A stretch of DNA of 20,000 bases, from NCBI RefSeq assembly GCF_964340395.1, contig NC_135561.1, positions 14,887,961-14,907,960 of the forward strand, in the 5' to 3' direction. The notes beneath the pieces are model-generated. The model was not told the DNA's origin and did no database searches. It was given only the letters and a program-made list of their open reading frames with translations. Positions 9,837-18,797 of this stretch are shown here, in pieces. Origin of the DNA: Glandiceps talaboti. Its lineage: Eukaryota; Hemichordata; Enteropneusta; Spengelidae. The translations under genes and the position numbers were made by a program. Numbering within the stretch: the first letter of the stretch is position 1; each line of letters opens with the position of its first letter.

Positions 9837-10371
9837 TCTACTTACTTACCTACTACACATGCATGTACCCACCTAGCTGCCCCACTACCTACCTACTACC
9901 TACCTACCTACCTACCCCCTTACCTACCTACCTGTAGACCTACCTACCTACCTACTTACCTACAACTACCCAATTATGATGTACCTACCAATTTAATATC
10001 TACTTACCAACCAACCAACCAACCAACCTACGCTACCTACAGTGTACCTTATCGACAATGTACCTATCAACTTACCTCCCTCCCTACCTTGATACCTACC
10101 TACCTATCTTCCTCTCTCTCCCTCCCTCCTTGCCAACCTGCATACATATACTTCCCTACATATTTACATGCAGACCTACACTTACCTACCTACCTATTTA
10201 CCTACCAACAAACCTACCTACCTGCAATGTAACTTACTGACATTGTACCTAGATCAATCTATCAACTTAGCTACCTACCAACCTCCCTCCCTCTCTCCCT
10301 ACCTACTTACCTACCTACCTACCTCCCTCCCTCCCTCCCTCCCTCCCTCCCTACCTACCTACCTAACATAC
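9837..10371. repeat. Degenerate (CTAC/CTCC)n array with higher-order structure
   Basis: More than 500 bases are built of TACC, CCAA and CTCC tetranucleotides in shifting blocks: CTAC-rich, then CCAA around 10007-10027, CTAC, CTCC, CTAC, CTCC. A longer motif containing TGTACCTT.ATCGACAATGTACCTA (from 10043) recurs in modified form from 10228, an offset of 185 bases. In both copies it is followed by 'ATCAACTTA' and CTCC blocks, so part of the array seems to have duplicated as a larger unit. The 135-codon frame here is Tyr-Leu-Pro-Thr repeat and not a gene. Confidence 0.93.
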
Positions 10372-10802
10372 CTACAACGTTTTACATACAACACCAGTAC
10401 AGTGTTACATTTGCAGCATGTTAACTGAATATCTATAAACAGTCGAGACAAGTTCTATTTCGAGATATCCTTTTAATAATAATAGTAATAATAATAAAAT
10501 GTATTTCTATTGATTCCACAACAGGCTGTCAAAAGTTACATAGCACCACTAATTAGGTTTCAAAATATTCGATTATCTAACGTGCGGCATCTAGAAGAGC
10601 GACTGCTTTAATGGTATGCGTAGTCAAATGGCTGCACCATATCACGTCTAATCTTCTCAACTGCCCTTCCATTACATTTCAAAAAACCTACTTTCATTGT
10701 AAATACGAGCCGTAAAATGTTTTAAGACTAGCGCAATCGACTTGAGAGTTTCGTTGTGAATCCTTCGAAGGTCACGTTTCATTCCTGTTACAATATCTTC
10801 TA
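10372..10802. other. Region upstream of the BTB gene
   Basis: Holds a short (TAA)n run with one TAG interruption (10474-10498) and otherwise unique sequence. The reading frame of the gene is closed upstream by a TGA at 10743-10745. No TATA box in convincing context could be singled out in such AT-rich DNA. Any 5' untranslated exon of the gene would lie here or further upstream and is not identifiable by eye. Confidence 0.45.
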
Positions 10803-12974
10803 ATGTCATATCTCTCGTTTTCATCATTTTCACCAGGTCGACTTTCCCTAGGGATCTTCGAGAGTATGTTAACACGAGAACCAGTAACCATGACAACCGA
10901 AAGTGATGCCAACGCAAACCACCATGTCACCATGAGGGGAAAAAAGTCCGATATGCCTCCCCCATCGCCGACTGTAATTGATGGAGTGGCGAGGTCTTCA
11001 ACGTCAGATGAAGTTTCGCGTAGTGATTCGTTTACATTTCACGGGAAGAGACCCTCCCTTACCTTGAGTGACGGACTTGGGGAGGAAGAGGATGTGCGGT
11101 ATAACGCCCAGTTTTACATTAACTGCAAAAACACGCCACAAAATTTATGTATTCGTCTACGGAACACCGATTTCTACGTACACAGAGAACTCTTACAAGA
11201 GAAGTGTGGGTTTTTCAAAACAATCCTCTCTGACGGCTCTTTCCAAGGATGCCCAAGCCTCGGTAGAAGTGACTTGTACGATTTCCAAGAGGCAACAAAC
11301 TCGCCAGTCAGCAGTCGAGCCTTCACAACACTTCTCGACTACCTATATTCTGGCAAATTGAAGGTTCCAATACGTGTAGCGAGTGAACTCCTTGACGCCG
11401 CCGAATTCTTGTTGATTCCAATTAAACCAGATTTATTTGATCAACCTATGGAAAAATATCCATGGTGGGCCAACTACGAGAAATTGAACACGGGGAAGAT
11501 ATTAGCATACAAGTGGGGTAACTCCAACAAGCATCCTGACATTTGTGTACGTGTGGAAGAAAATTTCTACCTCGTTCACTCAGCAGTGTTGACCCAGAGG
11601 AGTCGGTATTTCAAAGCTATCATTTCTAAAGATGGCAAATGGAAGGAGCGCCTGCAGCTAAAGAGAGGACGTATGATCGAGTTTACAGCGGCTCCCCCGA
11701 CGGCCTATGCTTTTGAAACAGTTCTTGACTATATATACTGCGAAAAGATTTTTCGCCAACCTTCTGATCATGAAGAATTCGAAGACCTGCTCGATACAAA
11801 AGAATACTTGGGAGTGGATTTTGATTTTGAATGTGTACGCTATCGGCGAAGAGAAAGCGTTGTGCCTCGCAAGCACAGCAAAGAACTGGACGGTTCCCAG
11901 CATTCCGATACATCCCCTACGCATGCCCAGATGCCATCCGATACGAATTTACAGCTGAGAGAGGTTTCGATAGCGAGGCGGACGGAAGACAGAGAAAGGA
12001 TCATTCCTCTAAAGTCGAAGTTGGGACTCATAATAACAAACAAACACCAGGCAGACGAAAAAGCAATTCTTTGTTTGTACGATGACGAGAGAGACGTTTT
12101 ACGTGTTGTGCAAGTCTTACCGAAGGAAATGCAAGAATCGGGTATGCATTACAGAGTCATAACACAAAATCACTTAGTTTGTATAGTTGGCGACAAACGA
12201 TTCGTGTTTTCTCGAAAAGTCGTGCCCGTACTCTTGAATGTAAACGCTTCTGCGTGGGCTAAGTTGCCGGCGAAGGCTGTTCCGTCAAATTACGAGAACT
12301 CTGTTCTCTCCCTTACCGAGACAACAGACGGTCGAATGCGTATCGTCAGAGCTTGCCGCCCGTCTGACCTGAAGAAGGAGCTGTTCTCGACGTGGCAGAA
12401 ACACTCCAATTACTCAATGAAACCCCTCCGCTTCGACTCTATGGAGTCGTGCCTTTGTGACGACACTGTTTTTATCCTATACTATGCGTCGCTCGACAAA
12501 TCGCCTTACGGCATTGGCTACATCGTGGAAGTGCGCCCTCTATGTACTACGGACGACGAGGCAGAAAGCTGGTCAGAGATTGAAGTTAGCGAGCCAACGT
12601 TCGTTAACGATATGCTGAAATCGAAACTGACCAGTGACGGTAAGGACTTGTACGTCGTGGGGGCAAACCCAGTCACACATCATTTAACGATACACAGGTT
12701 TGACTTCCGAGATACGAAAGATTTAGTCCTCGTGGCTGAAACTTACTGCACGAAATTGATGAATTCCGGGATACCGGGAACTACAACAATCACGGATAAC
12801 TGGGACACGGCACAGGTCGTGATAGTGAACGGAAATTTCTACTTTCTCATCTACAACCGGATCTTTTGTTACAGCGTCAACTACAAAAGATGGCGGATCC
12901 TCAGCGAAGCTAGGCTAAGCGATGATTGTAAAATCGCTGCGTTCTTTCAGCTGCCGACGACAGAAAAGGCGTAG
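10803..12974 (+). CDS. Tandem BTB/POZ domain protein, single coding exon
   Basis: Encodes 723 residues ending in TAG. The Ser-rich N-terminus (1-98) is probably disordered. BTB domain 1 is at about 113-208, with a D-F-Y-V-H-R-E-L-L core near 123-131, F-F-K-T-I-L near 137-142 and L-L-D-Y-L-Y-S-G-K near 177-185. BTB domain 2 is at about 247-345, with F-Y-L-V-H-S-A-V-L near 255-263, S-R-Y-F-K-A-I-I near 267-274 and V-L-D-Y-I-Y near 307-312. A charged linker follows. Residues 400-715 are beta-rich, with kelch-like aromatic turns (W485, Y682-Y694, W697), and may be a divergent propeller. No BACK domain is evident. BTB domains mediate dimerisation and often CUL3 binding, so an adaptor role is inferred. 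The start is uncertain: ATGs at 10803 (poor context), 10866 and 10890 (A at -3) are in frame, and a pyrimidine tract with CAG ending at 10836 resembles a 3' splice site. That would remove the first ATG. The coding region is visibly richer in GC than its surroundings. Confidence 0.9.
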   Translation: MSYLSFSSFSPGRLSLGIFESMLTREPVTMTTESDANANHHVTMRGKKSDMPPPSPTVIDGVARSSTSDEVSRSDSFTFHGKRPSLTLSDGLGEEEDVRYNAQFYINCKNTPQNLCIRLRNTDFYVHRELLQEKCGFFKTILSDGSFQGCPSLGRSDLYDFQEATNSPVSSRAFTTLLDYLYSGKLKVPIRVASELLDAAEFLLIPIKPDLFDQPMEKYPWWANYEKLNTGKILAYKWGNSNKHPDICVRVEENFYLVHSAVLTQRSRYFKAIISKDGKWKERLQLKRGRMIEFTAAPPTAYAFETVLDYIYCEKIFRQPSDHEEFEDLLDTKEYLGVDFDFECVRYRRRESVVPRKHSKELDGSQHSDTSPTHAQMPSDTNLQLREVSIARRTEDRERIIPLKSKLGLIITNKHQADEKAILCLYDDERDVLRVVQVLPKEMQESGMHYRVITQNHLVCIVGDKRFVFSRKVVPVLLNVNASAWAKLPAKAVPSNYENSVLSLTETTDGRMRIVRACRPSDLKKELFSTWQKHSNYSMKPLRFDSMESCLCDDTVFILYYASLDKSPYGIGYIVEVRPLCTTDDEAESWSEIEVSEPTFVNDMLKSKLTSDGKDLYVVGANPVTHHLTIHRFDFRDTKDLVLVAETYCTKLMNSGIPGTTTITDNWDTAQVVIVNGNFYFLIYNRIFCYSVNYKRWRILSEARLSDDCKIAAFFQLPTTEKA
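10811..10836 (+). promoter_or_regulatory. Possible 3' splice site within the 5' end of the BTB ORF
   Basis: A pyrimidine-rich tract (10811-10833) ends in CACCAG and is followed by G, a good match to a metazoan acceptor. If used, an upstream exon joins at 10837. Translation would then start in that exon or at ATG 10866 or 10890. No donor or upstream exon was identified. Confidence 0.4.
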
Positions 12975-14340
12975 AAACGCTTCACCCAGCAGAGAACTGA
13001 AGTGCAAAGCATCATCACAAACAAGAGAGTACGCCATGAAGAGAGAAATGTCACACTGTATTCAAGTAAACATATTTTTTTTTATAACTTGGAGGGGAGA
13101 GGTTAAAAAATGATTTGACTAAACATCTTGTTCGCGTGCCTCACGTAGTCCTTTGTGTACCACCGACTAGCCTTAGGCTTGGTTTCATGATGATGCTTCA
13201 TGTGCTGGTTACTTAGCAACGGGATGTGAATTATTCATCCGTAGTATATTCTCTGTTGATTATTATAACCGGTAAGCTAAAACAGTAGCGCTAAACACAA
13301 CAGATGCGATATACATACAAAACTCAGTATTTTCCTATTCAATTTCGTATTATCTCCCATCTTTCTTTTTTTCAAACCAGTAAACATCACATATTTTACT
13401 CGTTTCTAACTCTATCACCAGGTTTTCTTTAAGAGAAGTTACCAACCACTTATATTACGTTCAATGATTGGGTACTACCGGCGATTACTACTTGCCATTC
13501 GATGGTTGATTACGCAACACGATAGTACATTAGCTCTATTTAGATTACCACAGGACTTGAGTTAAAAACGTTCGATCTGATAAAAAAAAAAACAAGTCTT
13601 CTACACCGTGACCCCACTATACTCGCTAACAGTTAATATCCCTAGAGTCTGATGAAACATATACGAACAAACACACCGTGTACGTTTTTTTTCCCACAGC
13701 TTGTTTCCACAAACGGCTGATTTAAATACACCCATTGAAATATTTACCCGACTGTGTGTACAATTACTTTATGTCCTTCTCTGAAAATACACATGTTTGG
13801 AATATTAGAATAAATTGTTGTAAGAATGTAAATTCATAATATGCGTAGTCATATTTTTTTGCTATAATATTTATATCAATTTCAGCAATTTAATTGTTTG
13901 ATTCTCACATAATTATAAAATGACTTCATTTGAAAGATTTAAAGCCGTAAATGTAAGCTTTTTGATACAACCCCACGTGACTATGGTAAAAAAAAATCTA
14001 CAAGGATTATACCTTTCACCGAGACGTACCAATATTTACTAACGTTTGACAGATTCCATTATGGCGAATTAATTATGAATTCAACAAATTGATAAATTGA
14101 CATTCAGAAGGACCATTGTATTGTCATACATTTCATTCTAATTAAAAGACTGTGAAAAATTATAGTTCGTCGGTGTACCAATGCCAGTAACAAAACATCC
14201 AAATAAAAACCTCAATGTAAACAGTTTGCATTTTGTAAGTAAACTCTTCATGAAATGTCAAAACTTCATTTAAAAAACAACAACAAATTGTACGCTTATA
14301 AATGATGAGAACACCTTGTTCAACTCGAATTATCATTGAC
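12975..14340. other. Probable 3' UTR and downstream gene-free DNA
   Basis: No further gene is seen. The first canonical polyadenylation hexamer after the stop codon is at 13809, so the 3' UTR could be up to about 840 bases if no variant signal is used. A 63-codon frame directly after the gene (12922-13113) overlaps its end in another frame and is not called. Confidence 0.5.
13809..13814 (+). terminator. Candidate polyadenylation signal AATAAA
   Basis: The hexamer lies 835 bases after the stop codon of the BTB gene, with a T/GT-containing stretch after it. It is the first AATAAA on the plus strand downstream of the gene. In AT-rich DNA such hexamers arise by chance, so this is only a candidate. 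Confidence 0.35.
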
Positions 14341-14641
14341 CATGCTATCATAATACCATTGTAACACTTTGACTATCATTAACCATGCTATCATAATACC
14401 ATTGTAACACTTTGACTATCATTAACCATGCTATCATAATACCATTGTAACACTTTGACTATCATTAACCATGCTATCATAATACCATTGTAACACTTTG
14501 ACTATCACTAACCATGCTATCATAATACCATTGTAACACTTTGACTATCACTAACCATACTATCATAATACCATTGTAACACTTTGACTCTCATTAACCA
14601 TGCTATCATAATACCATTGTAACACTTTGACTATTATTTTC
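14341..14641 (+). repeat. 43-bp minisatellite, seven units
   Basis: Units begin CATGCTATCATAATACCATT at 14341, 14384, 14427, 14470, 14513, 14556 (CATACTATC variant) and 14599. The last is incomplete and diverges after 'GACTAT'. Units are nearly identical; differences are TCATTAAC versus TCACTAAC (two units), one CTATC to CTCTC change and the CATAC variant. A partial unit (TATCATTGAC) precedes the first at about 14331-14340. Such homogeneity points to recent expansion or ongoing unequal exchange. There are no unique spacers between units. Confidence 0.97.
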
Positions 14642-14812
14642 GACTCCTGAAACTCACTTCTTTATGAGTAAATACAATGTTTCAGTTTATCTACACGTAT
14701 ACACATCGTAAGTTAGAAATGTGACCAGACAGATATTTGTTGCCAAGCAATGACCCTTTTATGTACGTTGCTACGCAACTATAGTCGTAAAGAACAAAAT
14801 GTAACGACCAAA
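14642..14812. other. Short spacer with an imperfect palindrome
   Basis: Unique-looking sequence. GTTGCTACGCAAC at about 14767-14779 is a 13-base palindrome that loosely resembles an RFX X-box but is one base shorter than the classic form. No gene is seen. Confidence 0.4.
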
Positions 14813-14933
14813 CAGACATACATGCATAGATAGATACATACATACATACATACATACATACATACATACATACATACATACATACATACATACATACATA
14901 CATACATACATACATACATACATCACACACATA
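14813..14933. repeat. (TACA)n microsatellite
   Basis: Begins with degenerate GACATACATGCATAGATAGA units and continues as about 22 TACA units to 14921. It ends with a short CA run. The minus-strand frame reading Cys-Met-Tyr-Val repeats across it is an artefact. Confidence 0.96.
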
Positions 14934-15851
14934 TGCATACAGAATCAAACAAGCCATTAACGCAGTCAACATGAAATGCAGTAATGCGTGTTTCATATAT
15001 ATTTTAGAACCGAAATACCTGTGCACGTAACTCTCTCTCTCTTTCGTGCAATATTGTATATTTGTAAAGTTGTTCAACTTGCTTCAAACTCCTCAAATGT
15101 ATGTCTGTTTATTTGGCTTTTTCATCCAGTTCTTTCAAGTATTGCATGGCAATTAATAATGCCACCCTTTTTAGTTCCAAATCATGTTAGTCAGTAAAGT
15201 ACATCCACAAAATGGAGCTAGCATTATTATATTTTCACAATCAATTCTATTATTATTTTTTTTTACTAAATTCGAACTTATTGTCGACATAGACACAGAC
15301 AGTTGTACAAATATCACGTGTATCATTTGTCGAGTCTAAAGTGAATTGAAGAAGCATCAAGAAGGTCAAGGGTCATTTTGTTCTCTTTTGAGCAGCGTAA
15401 GAACGCTTGATTGAAAACCAATGAAAATAAACGTGTCTACTGACAAGTAAGAAACGTAATTACCGTGATTGATTCGCATTATCATGTAATCAACAACTGA
15501 AACATTATTTTCCGCTAAAATGTTCTTCTCTGCTTATCAATTTAAAAGATAAAAATATGTGTCTATCACAAGTAGCAAGCTGATTAATGACAAAAATGTT
15601 GTAAATATAATTTATCGACATTTTTTTCTCTCCATTTTTCATATGACTTCTTTTTTCAGTGTAATCAGATTATTTCAGTGTTCAAGTTGGACGTTTTAAG
15701 GATGTGGGCGGATATGTAGATATGTAAGAACGTAATATAGTTTACTTATGAAGTCACCAACTGTACTGTAGTATGCAATGTACGTTTTTTTTTGGCATAT
15801 TAAATGACCCGAAAAAATCAAAGTCACTTTTAGTTTGAAATTTAACTTGTC

Positions 15852-15852
<1 letters not shown>
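14934..15852. other. Gene-free AT-rich stretch
   Basis: No coding region, RNA gene or transposon end is recognised. It holds a short CT run near 15031-15043 and several T-tracts. It leads directly into the long TA array. Confidence 0.5.
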
Positions 15853-15900
<48 letters not shown>

Positions 15901-15914
15901 TATGTGTGTATATA

Positions 15915-15976
<62 letters not shown>
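15853..15976. repeat. Interrupted (TA)n microsatellite
   Basis: Two TA runs (about 15853-15893 and 15921-15975) are separated by TACATATATATGTGTGTATA-type sequence. Frames through it give Tyr-Ile repeats on both strands and are not genes. Confidence 0.97.
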
Positions 15977-15978
<2 letters not shown>

Positions 15979-16115
15979 ATATGCATAGACCTTCTATATG
16001 AACCTATATATAGACCATGTATAAAGGATCTATGTAAAGGTCTATATATATTAGGTCTACGTATATGGTCTATGTTTATATGTATATTAATATATGATAT
16101 GGATATGGTCTAAGA
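15977..16115. repeat. Degenerate GGTCTAT/ATAGACC repeats forming an inverted repeat
   Basis: After the TA array the motif AGACC or its complement GGTCT appears at least six times at intervals of about 12-25 bases, embedded in TATATA-type sequence. TATATATAGACC (16005-16016) and GGTCTATATATA (16039-16050) are exact reverse complements around a 22-base loop. It looks like a decayed satellite or the edge of an unrecognised palindromic repeat. Confidence 0.7.
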
Positions 16116-16917
16116 TGGCATAACATTTTTAGTTTTGTTCGAATATGAATGAAACCCTTTCAAAGTGCATTTTTAAAAGGTAAGACTGAACTGGTGACTA
16201 CATTGAGTAAAATCAGACAGTAAAACAAATCAAAAGGTTTTACTTGGATTGACGAATTTTTGACTTTCAATACCTGTAAATAAATGTGTATTTTACTATT
16301 TGTACATGTGATGATATCATGTGATGATATAACCTATGACCTTTGATTTACCCAGATTTAAATGTAGGTCAAGAACTTGAAGATATACTCTTTTAATGTT
16401 ACAATTTAGGGTTATTTATTGATAATGACACAATTTTATCCTCATTCAATGCTATATGTATGTTGAGATTCGAATTAAACCCGTTTTGCCTTGTATTTTA
16501 CCACATTGAAAAAAAAATAAAATAAAGAGTCATTTTTTCCTATGACTTTGGTCATAACGAATGGATTTTGTTCGGATCCTTTTTTTTCGAAGCAAAAGTT
16601 GTTTGCCTTTTATAGAGTGCCCATATGAATGAAAAAAACCCGTGCAATTGATGAAACAATTTTACTACATTTTTCTACTTGAAAAATCAACGTGAGAAAG
16701 CATGCCCATAATGTTATTATATATCAAAACACGTTAGCTCTATTCTGTAGTTGTGGAAAAGCGAATGTGACAGAAATTGTATAATATACAATATAGTCTA
16801 CGGGTTAGTGGACGACCACTACAGCCAAGTTCTAAATAAACTTGGGGCTGGTCCCTCGAGTCAACGCTCGTGTTGAGATGAGTTGGATTCTCTTGAGTGT
16901 TGCGTATCATTAGAAAC
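16116..16917. other. Gene-free AT-rich stretch
   Basis: Contains a perfect 13-base tandem duplication, CATGTGATGATAT (16305-16317 and 16318-16330). An imperfect hairpin lies around 16823-16850 (CAGCCAAGTT with AACTTGGGGCTG). The minus-strand frame at 16740-16949 shows no known domain and overlaps the start of the tandem repeat, so it is not called. Confidence 0.5.
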
Positions 16918-17450
16918 GGCTTTAACAGTTTTATCTCCCGGGAGAACAAAACCTAGAACAAGTTGTGTGTATCACGTTAACAGGTCAAGTAATAAATGTA
17001 AGAGTATCTCTCACACACCGCCCTCAATGGTATTGTAATGCATGGACACTGGGGGCGTACTCCACTGTGATGATTCATCATGTTTGAGAACACAGCATTA
17101 AGGCAATTTCAAGATTTACCTCCGAGAGAACAACAGCTAGAATAATGTATGTGCTAAACAGGTCAAGTAGTGTCACTGACTTGACGCCCTCAACGCTACA
17201 CAATTAAATATTGAGGGCGTACTTCATTGTACTGATTTATCAAGTTTGAGAACACAGCATTAAGGCAAATGCAAGCTTCACCTTCAGGATAACAAAAGCT
17301 TGAATAGTCCATGTATCGTGTTAACAGGTCAAGCTGCTCACTCACACAACGCCCTCAACGTTTCAAAATATAACGTTGGAGGCGTATTCCACTATTCTGA
17401 TTTACCAAGTTTGAGAACCCAAAGCGAGGCAAATTCAAGTTCACCTTACT
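16918..17450 (+). repeat. Three-unit ~170-bp tandem repeat with a hairpin in each unit
   Basis: The anchor CAGGTCAAG(T/C) falls at 16981, 17159 and 17325, giving spacings of 178 and 166 bases. Shared blocks in each unit are a '(G)A(G)AACAAAA(G)CT' segment before the anchor, an inverted GC-rich pair around a variable loop, 'GATT.A.CA.GTTTGAGAAC' and 'AAGGCAA'. The hairpin stems are at 17019-17029 with 17047-17057, 17184-17193 with 17211-17220 (10 bp perfect), and 17349-17362 with 17372-17385 (14 bp, two mismatches). The loops and flanks differ far more than the stems. No coding frame runs through it. It could be a satellite, the body of an old transposon or a structured RNA repeat. Confidence 0.88.
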
Positions 17451-18285
17451 CATTTTCATTTTTCATACATTTATTCCTTGTTACAAATCAGTACATCACA
17501 ATAAAAAAAAACTGTTCATGGTCGTAAGTTGGTGGTGGAATAATAATCTCATAATTGTTATCAACAGAAAAATAAGAATTCGTTTTGGTCATATTTTATT
17601 GATACATGTACAACTGCATGATAAATATCACAAATATATCGTAATGGTTGTCAAATACATGGGGTTTTTTTTCAATTTTTTCCAAAATCTGTAAGTTGAA
17701 TATTCGCATTGTAGTCGGACAGACTTTTCTAAACAGCCTGAGTTGTGTGCTACAGTGACTGTCATTCTGAACACGAAGTGAAGGCATTCAGATGACGGGG
17801 TAGTTAAGTGGACTTTAAAATTTCGCTGTACGTACAGCTACAGTTTGATAGGGTGTAACACAGAGCAACTTTAATCATGATAAACATCCCTGTAGACCTA
17901 CGAACGACTGATGCGAGGTTGGTGCGGTTTCGTTTGCCTTATTGCATCTTTTACGCTTAGGGGGATCTAATTGAAGTCAATGTTACCATATCGTGAGACC
18001 TTTCTAAAATAAAGTTTTAAAATTGGCAGTCTAGTCCATTGGCGATGTAGAAAAAAAAATATGCCTCCTGTACAGACCATGGCATGGGACGAGGCATTCT
18101 CATAAACAAACTTGGGAACGTTTGAATGTGTTTTGCGTATAGCGCCCCCTAGCGTCACGGTACAGCAAAACCTTTCTCAGCCAGACTAGCTAATATTTAA
18201 AAACTCTATTCTAAATAGGTAGCACAATTCAGCTTTGGTGAAAATAGGTTTTCTGGGTAGACTATAAAACATGCAGAAATGCATG
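17451..18285. other. Gene-free stretch
   Basis: Unique-looking sequence with a few A/T tracts. Small frames on the minus strand (17596-17787 and 17967-18158) have no recognisable domain. No RNA gene or transposon end is seen before the second CACTA-type copy. Confidence 0.5.
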
Positions 18286-18552
18286 CACGAAAAATCTCAT
18301 TTATCAACAGTTACCCAACCTTTACCCTACCTGTGTGACCCACCTAATCACCATCTCTGTCCAAGGGTAGTATGAGACGAAGTGCAACTTTTGACTGTCT
18401 CCAGCCCCCAGGGTAGAGATCATATCACCGTGGGTGAATCAAGTCAAAGGTGGTACTTCGTCTCATACTCACCACATTTACATATCCTCTTCTCAAGCTT
18501 TATCCCGGTGGAAAGACATGATCAAATATGGCTTTTTAAATTTCGTATAGTG
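18286..18552 (+). mobile_element. CACTA-type foldback MITE, eroded copy
   Basis: From about 18310 onward the sequence closely follows the element at 6255-6514 in the same orientation. It shares CCCAACCTTTACCCTACCTG, the paired inner blocks around GTATGAGACGAAG and CTTCGTCTCATAC, and the CCCGGTGGAAAGACATG block. The right end TTTCGTATAGTG (18541-18552) is kept, though an insertion of TAAAT-like bases precedes it. The left terminal repeat is degraded or lost; a possible remnant CACGAAAAATCTCATTT starts at 18286. The right flank is a CG run, and no matching target duplication is visible. The frame at 18382-18567 is a chance frame inside the element. Confidence 0.82.
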
Positions 18553-18561
18553 CGCGCGCAC
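18550..18561. repeat. 12-base CG-rich palindrome at the MITE right end
   Basis: GTGCGCGCGCAC is fully self-complementary and overlaps the last three bases of the CACTA-type element. It is a short Z-DNA-prone tract. It either was the insertion context or arose later. Confidence 0.7.
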
Positions 18562-18797
18562 ACCTAAATAAGATAAATTTCAGCCTCGCCTGTGTGCCCT
18601 TCATCTTCCTGATACTATACACATTACTCTCCATCGGTTGAATTAATTTTCAATGGTTGCCATGAATTACAAATGAATAAAAGTAAAACAAGACAATAAC
18701 ATACACAAGGTACATTTTAATAAGAAGCTTCTCAGTTGACAAAATTAAGTAGCTTCAAAAGTTGCTTGCAGATCCGACTTTTAGCCTGTCGACCTGT

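Noticed and set aside
9825-10428. Proline- and tyrosine-rich frames that could be taken for an adhesive or cuticle-type repeat protein
   Set aside because: The Tyr-Leu-Pro-Thr pattern is the direct reading of the CTAC/CTCC array. Three overlapping frames are open, and there is no signal peptide.
10672-10917. 81-codon minus-strand frame overlapping the start of the BTB gene
   Set aside because: Antisense to the real coding frame at its 3' part, with no family resemblance.
11658-12085. Several 67-88 codon frames inside the BTB gene on both strands
   Set aside because: Shadow frames of the 723-codon gene, which has clear BTB domains.
13208-13220. GTTACTTAGCAAC resembling an RFX X-box downstream of the gene
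   Set aside because: One mismatch to a loose consensus, isolated, and downstream of the only gene; chance is likely.
14341-14641. CRISPR-like appearance of the regularly spaced 43-bp array
   Set aside because: The units are directly contiguous with no unique spacers, and the context is eukaryotic; it is a minisatellite.
16740-16949. 69-codon minus-strand frame
   Set aside because: No domain, and it runs into the first unit of the ~170-bp tandem repeat.
18382-18567. 61-codon plus-strand frame
   Set aside because: Lies wholly within and across the end of the CACTA-type MITE, which carries no coding capacity in its other copy.
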